DNA of 36,524 bases from an uncultured Clostridia bacterium (GTDB lineage: Bacteria > Bacillota > Clostridia > Christensenellales > Pumilibacteraceae). The notes below the pieces were generated by a model, which saw only the letters and a list, made by a program, of their open reading frames with translations, was not told the DNA's origin and made no database searches. This document shows, piece after piece, positions 16,850 through 23,572 of the stretch; the first letter of the stretch is position 1, and the number at the start of each line of letters is the position of its first letter. The DNA lies in assembly GCA_934229275.1 (NCBI GenBank), contig CAKQDN010000019.1, positions 1 to 36,524 on the forward strand. Direction: 5' to 3'. The position numbers and the translations under genes were made by a program.

Positions 16850-16859
16850 GGGGGGGGGG
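16850..16859. repeat. Run of ten G
   Basis: A homopolymer of ten G sits 12 nt after the galT terminator, in a non-coding gap (16788-17027). Apart from this run, the terminator and the next promoter, I see nothing in the gap. The exact length is easily misread by sequencers. Confidence 0.8.
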
Positions 16860-16968
16860 AAAGCGACGTTGCCGATTTTTACGCGTCCGCGCGGCTGCGC
16901 GAAAAATGCATTAAAACCACGTTCTTGCCGGACAATTGCAACTTTTTTGAACAAAAGCACGCATTGAC

Positions 16969-16997
16969 TTGTCTTTACGGCGTAAATGTGCTAAAAT
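16969..16997 (+). promoter_or_regulatory. Promoter of the M18 aminopeptidase gene
   Basis: TTGTCT (16969-16974) and TAAAAT (16992-16997) are 17 bp apart, giving a start near 17004 and a leader of about 24 nt with AAGGAG. A TTGACT five bases upstream would be too far from the -10. Confidence 0.65.
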
Positions 16998-17027
16998 TAA
17001 ATGCGGAAAAATCAAGGAGAAAACAAA

Positions 17028-18296
17028 ATGAACAATCTCGTTTTTAAAGCAATGGAAAACGCCTACACGGCTTATAACGCCTGCGACAACGCGGCTGAAA
17101 TTCTCGAAAAGAACGGCTTCGTCCGCATTTTCGAACACGAGGACGCAAAAATCGTAAAAGGCGGAAAATACTACGTTTGCCGCGGCGGCAGTTCGCTCAT
17201 AGCCTTTACCGTGTCCGAAAATCTCGAAAACTACCGCTTCAAAATAGTTGCCTCGCATCTCGATTCGCCGGCACTGAAACTCAAATATTCGCCCGTCGTC
17301 AAATCGGACAACGTCGCAAAACTCAACGTCGAAACGTACGGCGGCGGAATAAACTCCACCTATCTCGACGTTCCGCTAAAAATAGCCGGTAAAATCTACG
17401 TTAAACAGGGCGAAGAAATAGTCGCGAAAACCTACGTCGATCCGCACGAATATATTATTCCGAACGTCGCCATCCATATGAACCGTACGCTCAACGACGG
17501 ATATAAATACAACGAACAAACCGATCTTATGCCGCTTTTCGGTATCGATCCGGACGGCGACTACTTCTCGAAACTGGGCGGCGAAGAGGTCGCAGGCTAC
17601 GATTTATATGCTGTCAACGCGATAAAACCGTTCTTTGCCGGCGTAAACGACGAATTTTTCTGCTCGCCCCGAATAGACAATCAGGTGTGCGCGTTCTCGT
17701 CGATCGCAGCACTGTTAAACGGCAACGGCGACGGCGTGTCGGTCGCTTTCCTTGCCGACAACGAAGAAATCGGATCGAGAAGCGCGGAGGGCGCCGATTC
17801 CGACTTCCTTAAAAAGACGCTCAAAACCATCAATAAGCGACTGGGCTTTACTCGCGACGACTTCGATAAAGCGATCGCAAAATCCTTCCTCGTCAGCGCG
17901 GACAACGCTCACGCACGCCACCCCAACCACCCGGAACTGAGCGACCCCACCAATAAAAGCGTCATGGGCGGAGGAATAGTAATCAAGCACCACGCCAATA
18001 AAAACTACACCACCGACGGACTCTCTTCCGCCGTGTTCGAAAGCGTCATGCAAAAGGCAAACGTCAAAACCCAGCACTTCTTCATGCGCTCGGATCTTCG
18101 CTGCGGCTCCACTCTCGGAACCATAAGCCTTACGCAACTCGCCATGAAAAGCGTGGATATAGGGCTCGGTCAACTCGCCATGCACTCGTCGCTCGAAACC
18201 ATGTGCGCGTCCGACGCGGACGAAATGGTTAAAGGTCTCACCGCCTTCTACGACAGTAATTTCACCCTCACCGAATCCGGCTATAAAATGAATTGA
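17028..18296 (+). CDS. M18-family aminopeptidase
   Basis: This is a 422-residue cytoplasmic zinc aminopeptidase of the M18 (aspartyl aminopeptidase) family, which trims acidic or hydrophobic N-terminal residues from peptides. Metal and catalytic motifs are visible: VASHLDSPALKLK (His77, Asp79), SPRIDNQVC, the glutamate pair in ADNEEIGSRSAEGA, SADNAHA, and the C-terminal RSDLRCGSTLG. The ATG at 17028 has AAGGAG 8 nt upstream; the in-frame Met nine codons earlier lies at the transcription start and is unlikely. It has its own promoter and converges on pepV, another peptidase, sharing a bidirectional terminator. The two probably take part in peptide turnover. Confidence 0.93.
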   Translation: MNNLVFKAMENAYTAYNACDNAAEILEKNGFVRIFEHEDAKIVKGGKYYVCRGGSSLIAFTVSENLENYRFKIVASHLDSPALKLKYSPVVKSDNVAKLNVETYGGGINSTYLDVPLKIAGKIYVKQGEEIVAKTYVDPHEYIIPNVAIHMNRTLNDGYKYNEQTDLMPLFGIDPDGDYFSKLGGEEVAGYDLYAVNAIKPFFAGVNDEFFCSPRIDNQVCAFSSIAALLNGNGDGVSVAFLADNEEIGSRSAEGADSDFLKKTLKTINKRLGFTRDDFDKAIAKSFLVSADNAHARHPNHPELSDPTNKSVMGGGIVIKHHANKNYTTDGLSSAVFESVMQKANVKTQHFFMRSDLRCGSTLGTISLTQLAMKSVDIGLGQLAMHSSLETMCASDADEMVKGLTAFYDSNFTLTESGYKMN

Positions 18297-18365
18297 CGAT
18301 AAGAAAAGTATTAAAAATCGTCTTGACCGACGGTTTAAAGATAGTCGGATAAATAATTTAATGAT

Positions 18366-18398
18366 AAAAAAGCACGGCAAATAACGTCGTGCTTTTTT
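18366..18398. terminator. Bidirectional terminator between the M18 peptidase gene and pepV
   Basis: The arms AAAAAAGCACG (18366-18376) and CGTGCTTTTTT (18388-18398) form a stem with A- and T-runs on either side, suiting both convergent genes. Confidence 0.88.
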
Positions 18399-18416
18399 AC
18401 TAAATACTTTCTTTTT

Positions 18417-19742
18417 TTACATCTCTTTATCGAGAGTGGCGAGGGATTTGAGGTAGATTTTATAGAGTTTTTCGAGGTGCTCGACGGGGATGCACTCGTT
18501 TGCGTCGTGCAGGCGGGTTTCGGTGCCGGGGAACACGGGTCCGAACGCGACGGCGTTGGGCAGTTCTCTCGCATAAGTTCCGCCGCCGGTCTTTTGAGCG
18601 CCGGTATGGTCGCCGGTGACGGCGGAATAGCAGCGGAGCAGCGTGCGCACGAGTTTGCTGTTCGCTGGAACGTAGAGGTTGGGCGAATACTTATTGACCG
18701 TGATGTTTTCGGGACGCAGATTTTTGAACAGCGTTTCCTGAATTTTATCGGGTTTTACGCTCAAGGGGCAGCGGAAGTCCATGGTAATGGTCAGTTTGTC
18801 GCCGTCGAGGCGAATCATGCCTGCGTTCATGGTAAGGTCGCCGGCTTCGTCGGTGATGTTGAGCCCGAGGTTTTCGCGAGCGTTTTCGGACGTGATATAC
18901 TTATCCAATCTGTCGAATTCGATGAGCGGAGTAAGGAGTTTAAAGATTTTGCCGATAGCGTTGTCGCCGGCTTCGGGCGTGGAAGCGTGACCCGCTTTTC
19001 CGAACGACTGAATAGTGACGACGCCGTTATTTTCGGAGATTCTGAAGTCGCTTTTCTTCATGCCGCGCTTTTCGATAGCCTGCTCGATATTGCCCACGGC
19101 AAGCATAGCCTCGCCCTGCGAATCCAGTTCGAGAACGCAGTGGTCGGGCACCATGTTGGGGCGCTGACCGCCGTAAAGAGCCTTAATGCCGTACGAATGT
19201 TGCAGCGGCAGAGTAAAGTCGAGATGAACGATGCCCTTTTCGCTGTTGATAAGCGGAAAATCGGCGTCGGGAACCAGCGTGCAAACGGGCAGTTTTTGTT
19301 CGGTGCAGTACTTTTTCAGTCCTCTCGAAGAAGTTTCTTCGTCGCCGCCCACGATCATGCGGATCTTGTGGTTGAGTTTGAACTTATTGAGTTCGGCAAG
19401 AACGTGCAGACATACGATTGCCGGACCCTTGTCATCGGCAACGCCTCTGCCGTAGAAAATGCCGTCCTTTTCCACGAGTTCGAACGGATTGGTCGCCCAC
19501 TCGTCGGCGTTCACGGGGACGACGTCGAGGTGAGCGGCTATACCTATCATGTCGTCGTCGCTGCCGTCGGTGGTTTCGGCGTACGCATAGTAGCCGTTCG
19601 AGTACGAATTGAGTCCGAGTTCTTTTGCGCGAGCCGCAAACCAGGTGAGAGCGTCCTGAATCACGACTCCGAACGGAGTACCGTCCTCGCCTTCATTCAG
19701 CACGGTGGGCATTGAAATGATTGTTTTGAGATCGTTTAACAT
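18417..19742 (-). CDS. pepV: M20-family dipeptidase PepV
   Basis: This is a 441-residue zinc dipeptidase of the PepV group, which splits dipeptides and some tripeptides in the cytoplasm of Firmicutes. The metal ligands are visible in order: AAHLDVVP (His71, Asp73), VADDKGP (Asp103, bridging), GGDEETSS (catalytic Glu135 and Glu136) and VPDADFPLI. The C-terminal KTGGGTYARELPNAVAFGPVFPG and DANECIP motifs complete the M20 pattern. The ATG at 19742 follows GGAG with an 8-nt gap; an upstream in-frame start at 19823 would lie almost at the predicted transcription start and has no ribosome site. The gene is divergent from gltX, with overlapping promoters. Confidence 0.94.
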   Translation of the reverse strand: MLNDLKTIISMPTVLNEGEDGTPFGVVIQDALTWFAARAKELGLNSYSNGYYAYAETTDGSDDDMIGIAAHLDVVPVNADEWATNPFELVEKDGIFYGRGVADDKGPAIVCLHVLAELNKFKLNHKIRMIVGGDEETSSRGLKKYCTEQKLPVCTLVPDADFPLINSEKGIVHLDFTLPLQHSYGIKALYGGQRPNMVPDHCVLELDSQGEAMLAVGNIEQAIEKRGMKKSDFRISENNGVVTIQSFGKAGHASTPEAGDNAIGKIFKLLTPLIEFDRLDKYITSENARENLGLNITDEAGDLTMNAGMIRLDGDKLTITMDFRCPLSVKPDKIQETLFKNLRPENITVNKYSPNLYVPANSKLVRTLLRCYSAVTGDHTGAQKTGGGTYARELPNAVAFGPVFPGTETRLHDANECIPVEHLEKLYKIYLKSLATLDKEM

Positions 19743-19769
19743 ATTATTTCTCCATTGAGTTAAAAACGC

Positions 19770-19798
19770 TTGCAAAATAGCGGATATTCGACTATAAT
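19770..19798 (+). promoter_or_regulatory. gltX promoter, overlapping a 7-bp palindrome
   Basis: TTGCAA (19770-19775) and TATAAT (19793-19798) are 17 bp apart; the predicted start is near 19805. The -10 lies inside a perfect inverted repeat, CGACTAT (19789-19795) and ATAGTCG (19800-19806), a possible operator. A second TATAAT at 19841-19846 has no good -35. Confidence 0.7.
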
Positions 19799-19838
19799 AA
19801 TAGTCGGCGCGTTGTTTAACCACTTATTTTCACCGCCA

Positions 19839-19867
19839 ATTATAATACAAATCAGACGGATTGTCAA
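19839..19867 (-). promoter_or_regulatory. pepV promoter, full consensus
   Basis: On the minus strand TTGACA (19867-19862) and TATAAT (19844-19839) are 17 bp apart. The predicted start is near 19832, giving a leader of about 90 nt that crosses the gltX promoter. Confidence 0.85.
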
Positions 19868-19884
19868 CCGTCGGGAGAATAATA

Positions 19885-21309
19885 ATGCAAGAAGTTCGTA
19901 CAAGATTCGCACCGTCGCCCACCGGCTACCTTCATATAGGCGGACTGCGCACCGCGCTCTACGCTTACCTTTTCGCAAAACAGAATAACGGAAAGTTTAT
20001 TCTGCGTATCGAGGACACCGATCTCGAACGCTACGTTGACGGTGCCGTGGAGATTATTTACGACACGCTCAAAGACGCCGGTCTTATTTACGACGAAGGT
20101 CCGGACGTCGGCGGCGACTACGGTCCGTACGTTCAGAGCGAAAGAAAGGATATTTATCTTAAATACGCGCAGCAACTCATCGAGAGCGGGGACGCTTACT
20201 ATTGTTTCTGCGATAAAGAACGCCTCGAAAAAATTCATGCCGAGGGCGCAACCAAATACGATAAGCACTGCCTGCACATGAGCAAGGAAGAAGTTGCCGA
20301 GCGTCTGGCTCGCGGCGATAAATACGTCATTCGCCAGAACATTCCCGAAAGCGGAATAACCACCTATCACGATATGGTTTTCGGCGAAATCACTGTTGAT
20401 TGCAAAGACCTCGAGGACAATATTCTCATTAAATCCGACGGTATGCCCACTTATAACTTCGCAAACGTCGTCGACGACCACCTTATGGGCATCAACTACG
20501 TCATCCGCGGAGTAGAGTATCTCTCGTCCACGCCCAAATACAACCTGCTTTACAAGGCGTTCGGCTGGGAAATTCCGCACTATATGCACTTGCAGCCCAT
20601 TATGAAGGACGCAACGAGAAAACTCAGCAAACGTTACGGCGACGCTTCGTACGCAGACTTTATCAAGCGCGGATTTTTAAAAGAAGCGCTTATAAACTAC
20701 ATCGCGCTGCTCGGCTGGTCGCCCAAAAACGACCGCGAAAAGTTCTCGCTCGAAGAAATGGTTCAACTTTTCAGCGTCGACGGGCTCAGCAAGTCCGCGT
20801 CAATTTTCGACGAAGTAAAACTCAAATGGCTTAACGGTCAATATATAAAGGAAATGTCGCCCGAAGCGTTCTACGACTACGCGCAGAGATTTTTCGATAA
20901 ATACGAATTCTTAAACGGATACGATCGCAAACTCATCTGCTCGCTGTTGCAGAACCGTATCGAGATTTTCGACGACATCGGACCGGCGATGGAATTCCTC
21001 ACCAAATTCGACGGCTACGATCTTAACCTTTTGTGCAATCAGAAGTGGAAAACCGATCTCGGCACGGCAAAGGCTATGCTGCCCGGACTTATCGAACTTA
21101 CCGAAAACAACTTCGATTGCCTGCACGACGCGCTGGTCACTTTCGGCGAGCAGAACGGTTATAAGAAAGGTCAGGTGCTGTGGATTTTCCGTATTGCGAT
21201 CACGGGAGCGCAGTCCACGCCCGGCGGAGCAACCGAAATGGCTGAACTTCTCGGAAAAGAAGAAACCGTTCGCCGCCTTAAAGAATCGCTTGCCCGCGTA
21301 AACGCTTAA
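19885..21309 (+). CDS. gltX: Glutamyl-tRNA synthetase
   Basis: GltX charges tRNA-Glu, and in bacteria with GatCAB often tRNA-Gln as well. The 474-residue protein has the class I HIGH motif as PSPTGYLHIGG (residues 10-20) and the KMSKS loop as KLSKR (246-250). RIEDTDLERY and YCFCDKERLE are typical, and the C-terminal anticodon-binding domain is complete up to ESLARV. The ATG at 19885 has GGGAG upstream; an ATG-like start 24 nt earlier would overlap the pepV -35 box and lacks a ribosome site. A strong terminator follows. No gatCAB genes are in the window, so discrimination against tRNA-Gln cannot be judged. Confidence 0.95.
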   Translation: MQEVRTRFAPSPTGYLHIGGLRTALYAYLFAKQNNGKFILRIEDTDLERYVDGAVEIIYDTLKDAGLIYDEGPDVGGDYGPYVQSERKDIYLKYAQQLIESGDAYYCFCDKERLEKIHAEGATKYDKHCLHMSKEEVAERLARGDKYVIRQNIPESGITTYHDMVFGEITVDCKDLEDNILIKSDGMPTYNFANVVDDHLMGINYVIRGVEYLSSTPKYNLLYKAFGWEIPHYMHLQPIMKDATRKLSKRYGDASYADFIKRGFLKEALINYIALLGWSPKNDREKFSLEEMVQLFSVDGLSKSASIFDEVKLKWLNGQYIKEMSPEAFYDYAQRFFDKYEFLNGYDRKLICSLLQNRIEIFDDIGPAMEFLTKFDGYDLNLLCNQKWKTDLGTAKAMLPGLIELTENNFDCLHDALVTFGEQNGYKKGQVLWIFRIAITGAQSTPGGATEMAELLGKEETVRRLKESLARVNA

Positions 21310-21344
21310 CGCAAAAATTTATAAGTTACATTGAACAGTAAAAC

Positions 21345-21398
21345 AAGGTCGGCTTTCTGCCTGAATTTATCGCAGAACCCCGACCTTTTACTTTTTTT
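21345..21398 (+). terminator. gltX terminator
   Basis: A long two-part stem, AAGGTCGG...TTCTGC against GCAGAA...CCGACCTT (21345-21387), is followed by TTTACTTTTTTT. Confidence 0.88.
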
Positions 21399-21530
21399 GA
21401 AAAAAACCCCGTACTTTTTTGAAAAAAAAGTAGGCAAAAAACTTTTGAGTTAGTAGAATGTTGGTGGGCGCAATTTAATGCCTCGCCCTCCGGGAGAGGT
21501 GGCGCGGCTTGCCGCGACGGAGAGGGTAAT
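21389..21530. repeat. Repeat-like intergenic element after gltX
   Basis: The 309-bp gap between gltX and the RimK-like gene holds more than terminators. A sequence TACTTTTTTTGAAAAAAA appears twice, nearly identical, at 21389-21406 and 21412-21428; the second is a near-perfect palindrome (21412-21432). A nested stem follows: CCCTCCG (21486-21492) with CGGAGAGGG (21518-21526), enclosing CGCGGC-TT-GCCGCG (21503-21516). Its layout resembles repetitive extragenic palindromes seen many times per genome in gut Firmicutes. No open frame or promoter is visible. Copy number cannot be checked from this window. Confidence 0.55.
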
Positions 21531-21561
21531 AAACGGAGATGGGAATATAAACTTTTAAAAC

Positions 21562-21590
21562 AAAAAAGGCGAGAGGAAAACTTCTCGCCT
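21562..21590 (-). terminator. Terminator of the queT-rimK operon
   Basis: On the minus strand the 8-bp stem AGGCGAGA/TCTCGCCT (21590-21567) runs into six T (complement of 21562-21567). Confidence 0.85.
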
Positions 21591-21618
21591 GCGCTTGAAT
21601 CGCGCTAAAAATTCTATT

Positions 21619-22533
21619 CTAAATTCTGTCCAAAACGTACTCGGCATACAATTTTGCGACGTTTATGCCGGTGCAACGCTCGAATTCGGTGAAAAACGCG
21701 TTGGAATTGACTTCGCAAACTATAGGTTCGCCCGTCTCTCCGAACAGCAGATCGACTCCGCAATAGTCCGCCCCGAGCGTGACTGCGCAAGTTTCGGCAG
21801 CCGCGCGGAACGACGCGCTCAAAGCGTATTCGCTGCCGCGTCCGCCCTGACCGACGTTCGAATGGAATCCGTCGCTGCCCTCGCGAAGCATTGCGCCCAC
21901 GGCTTTACCGCCGATAACGATGACGCGCACGTCTTTGGCGAGAGAGGAAGTAATCATCTGCTGATAGAGATGCGGTTTGAGTTTAACGCGTTCCATAGCC
22001 GAATACAACTGACCGCGGTCGAAAATCGGATAAACTCCGCCGCCCTGCGAACCGTAGCACTCCTTAACCACCAGCGGATAGCCCAGTTGATGTTCGACGA
22101 GCGTCACCGTCTGCTCCCTGATCTGCTCGTACGGATTATAGCACAATAGCCCCGGCAGAGTTTTGGGCATTTTCACGCCGCTGCCTGCAAGCCGTATGTA
22201 AGTCACCATTTTGTCGTCGCAATCGACGACGGTCTTAAACGAATTGAACACGGTAATGCCGCATAGGTCGAGCATTTCGGACAGGTATTTATCCTTATCT
22301 AAGAAAACGCACGCCGAATAGTTGCCGAAATACGTCTTGATTTCGTCGTTTTCGATTTTGCCGAAAAAGCCGTCGTTGCGTATGATGTCGGCAGCCGCGC
22401 CCGCTTTTTCGAATTCTTCTTTAAGCCGCAGACTCTGACCGATGTACTGCGGCGCGGAATAGTAGGCGTTTATAATTATCGCGACGCTGCAATCCGAACG
22501 TCTTTTTCTGCCGAACAACGGCTTTTTAATCAT
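21619..22533 (-). CDS. RimK-like ATP-grasp ligase
   Basis: This is a 304-residue ATP-grasp enzyme of the RimK/LysX group, which uses ATP to join an amino acid (usually glutamate) to a carboxyl group on a protein or small molecule. ATP-grasp motifs are clear: VVDCDDKMVTYIRLAGSGVKMP, the glycine-rich VVKECYGSQGGGVYPI, DVRVIVIGGKAVGAM, and the magnesium motif GVDLLFGETGEPIVCEVNSNAFF. The N-terminal 80 residues are a variable domain. Its ATG overlaps the end of queT by 8 nt, with AAGGAG upstream, so both come from one mRNA under the preQ1 riboswitch. The substrate is unknown; a link to queuosine metabolism is suggested only by this context. Confidence 0.88.
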   Translation of the reverse strand: MIKKPLFGRKRRSDCSVAIIINAYYSAPQYIGQSLRLKEEFEKAGAAADIIRNDGFFGKIENDEIKTYFGNYSACVFLDKDKYLSEMLDLCGITVFNSFKTVVDCDDKMVTYIRLAGSGVKMPKTLPGLLCYNPYEQIREQTVTLVEHQLGYPLVVKECYGSQGGGVYPIFDRGQLYSAMERVKLKPHLYQQMITSSLAKDVRVIVIGGKAVGAMLREGSDGFHSNVGQGGRGSEYALSASFRAAAETCAVTLGADYCGVDLLFGETGEPIVCEVNSNAFFTEFERCTGINVAKLYAEYVLDRI

Positions 22534-23044
22534 TTTTCGATTCTCCTTTTTTTCTTTCGTGATATTTCGAAACGGCAAAGAAAACGGGAATACCGATCGC
22601 AAGTACCGCTATTGCCTGTCCTGCGCCCACGCACGCTATACCGAAAAGATACTGCTCCTTAATTTCGGCAAGAGTAAGGTATGTCAGCGGAACCACGAGC
22701 GCGTTTACGACAATAGGGGGAATCGCGCCGATGAAGGCTTTAAGCCACACGTTTTTGAGTTTCCGTCCGATAAGGAAGGAAAGCGTTGCCGCCGCGAGCG
22801 TCGCCAGCGTTCCGAACACTATGTCCATCACGTTTCCCGTTATAAGGTTGGAAACGAAGCAGCCGATTGTAAGCCCGGCAATCGCCTCGGGATAAATCAG
22901 CGGCAAGAGAGTCAGCGCCTCGCTTACTCTCACCTGAAGCGACGTCGTGTTAAACGAAATCGGAGCCAGAAGAAGAGTAAGGCTTGCATACAGAGCGGCA
23001 ATCACAGCCGCGCGCACGAGTTTTACGGTCGTATCTTTTTTCAT
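22526..23044 (-). CDS. queT: Queuosine-precursor ECF transporter S component QueT
   Basis: QueT is the substrate-binding membrane subunit of an energy-coupling-factor transporter for queuosine precursors, working with a shared EcfA1-EcfA2-EcfT module. The 172-residue protein has five to six transmembrane helices, the first at about residues 8-32, and the family motif LQVRVSEALTLLPLIYPEAIAGLTIGC around residues 38-65. NLITGNVMDIVFGTLATL is also typical. The ATG at 23044 is chosen because the protein then begins MKKDTTVKLVR; an in-frame TTG at 23062 is the alternative. The ribosome site is weak. A preQ1-I riboswitch in the leader supports the assignment, and ecfA1-ecfA2-ecfT lie 4 kb away in the same window. 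Confidence 0.93.
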   Translation of the reverse strand: MKKDTTVKLVRAAVIAALYASLTLLLAPISFNTTSLQVRVSEALTLLPLIYPEAIAGLTIGCFVSNLITGNVMDIVFGTLATLAAATLSFLIGRKLKNVWLKAFIGAIPPIVVNALVVPLTYLTLAEIKEQYLFGIACVGAGQAIAVLAIGIPVFFAVSKYHERKKGESKND

Positions 23045-23056
23045 TTTTTCTTTGCG

Positions 23057-23104
23057 GAGCAAAATCGAAGCAAATAATATGCCGAAAACCTATTCGTTTT
23101 GCTC
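23057..23104 (-). promoter_or_regulatory. Hairpin between the riboswitch and queT
   Basis: Arms at 23104-23093 and 23069-23057 pair over 12 bp with a single bulge, around a 23-nt loop. It begins three bases after the aptamer and ends 12 nt before the ATG. It lacks a U-tract, so it is not a plain intrinsic terminator; it may be part of the expression platform. Confidence 0.5.
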
Positions 23105-23107
23105 AGT

Positions 23108-23148
23108 CCCTTAGTTTTGTTTTAAGACAGGAGGGTTTCGAACTGTCT
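23108..23148 (-). promoter_or_regulatory. preQ1-I riboswitch aptamer
   Basis: In the queT leader, stem P1 is AGACAG (23148-23143) with CUGUCU (23130-23125), enclosing a 12-nt loop that begins UUC and ends ACCCUC. An A-rich tail UAAAACAAAACUAAGGG follows. CCCU of the loop can pair with AGGG of the tail (23111-23108), giving the H-type pseudoknot of preQ1-I aptamers. The UUC start, the C-rich loop end and the AAAACUAAGG tail match the known class. The predicted transcription start is only about five bases upstream. The downstream gene queT is a classic target. Confidence 0.8.
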
Positions 23149-23159
23149 TTAACGATACA

Positions 23160-23188
23160 ATTATATAACGAGCGCGGATTTTTGTCAA
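23160..23188 (-). promoter_or_regulatory. queT promoter, full consensus
   Basis: On the minus strand TTGACA (23188-23183) and TATAAT (23165-23160) are 17 bp apart, with a predicted start near 23153. Confidence 0.87.
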
Positions 23189-23310
23189 TCGTTTAGCCTG
23201 CGAAAACGTCCGGGTGCGTCGCAATATGTCGGATTATGTCGAAAAAAACGGATAAAATCGAGCCGCGAAAAAATTTTTTGAAAAAAAATTAAAAGAATTA
23301 TCGAAAAACG

Positions 23311-23339
23311 CTTGACAAATCAAAAACGATGATGTATAA
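23311..23339 (+). promoter_or_regulatory. Full-consensus promoter of the candidate small RNA
   Basis: TTGACA (23311-23316) and TATAAT (23334-23339) are 17 bp apart. This is a perfect sigma-A-type promoter whose only close product is the short non-coding stretch that follows. Between this and the queT promoter (23189-23310) I see only A/T-rich sequence. Confidence 0.87.
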
Positions 23340-23345
23340 TAAGGG

Positions 23346-23440
23346 CGTACCTTGAAGGAAGTACCTGAAACAGCTCATCATTTTCCCCCTTATCATATAG
23401 CGAGACGGTTGATCCAAAAGATTGACCGTTTTGCATTTTA
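23346..23440 (+). ncRNA. Candidate small regulatory RNA (unassigned)
   Basis: From the predicted start at about 23346 the RNA would be roughly 90 nt. An imperfect 5' hairpin uses GUAC (23347-23350) and GUAC (23361-23364). It is followed by a stretch likely to be single-stranded containing UUUUCCCCCU (23381-23390), which is complementary to Shine-Dalgarno-type sequences. A 10-bp hairpin comes last (23405-23414 with 23420-23429, loop CAAAA) and runs into UUUGCAUUUU. No open frame with a ribosome site lies on this strand. The MATE gene downstream has its own promoter, so this is probably a separate unit and not its leader. I do not recognise a known RNA family. Confidence 0.6.
23405..23440 (+). 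terminator. Terminator of the candidate small RNA
   Basis: The stem ACGGTTGATC/GATTGACCGT is fully paired with two wobble pairs and has a five-base loop. The T-tract is interrupted (TTTGCATTTT), so strength is uncertain. Confidence 0.6.
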
Positions 23441-23524
23441 AACGACTTTTTGTGCTTCGGTTGCCGGATTTGCGCGTCCGATTGTGTTTATGCGACGAAA
23501 AAACGATCGACAGCGTGCTTTTGC

Positions 23525-23553
23525 TTGCAAAAAAGCGCGAATAATGGTAGAAT
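23525..23553 (+). promoter_or_regulatory. MATE gene promoter
   Basis: TTGCAA (23525-23530) and TAGAAT (23548-23553) are 17 bp apart. The predicted start is near 23560, leaving a short leader with GGAGGAG before the ATG. Confidence 0.7.
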
Positions 23554-23572
23554 AATCGGGCTTGGAGGAGTT

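Noticed and set aside
23319..23381. A 20-codon minus-strand frame with AAGGGGG before ATG-ATG, antisense to the candidate small RNA
   Set aside because: The ribosome site is just the complement of the C-rich loop of the plus-strand RNA. No promoter with proper spacing was found on the minus strand. It could be a toxin-type peptide, but the plus-strand RNA explains the sequence better.
23346..23572. A riboswitch or attenuator controlling the MATE gene
   Set aside because: I could not match it to guanidine, preQ1, manganese, tetrahydrofolate or fluoride aptamers, and the MATE gene has its own promoter after the hairpin.
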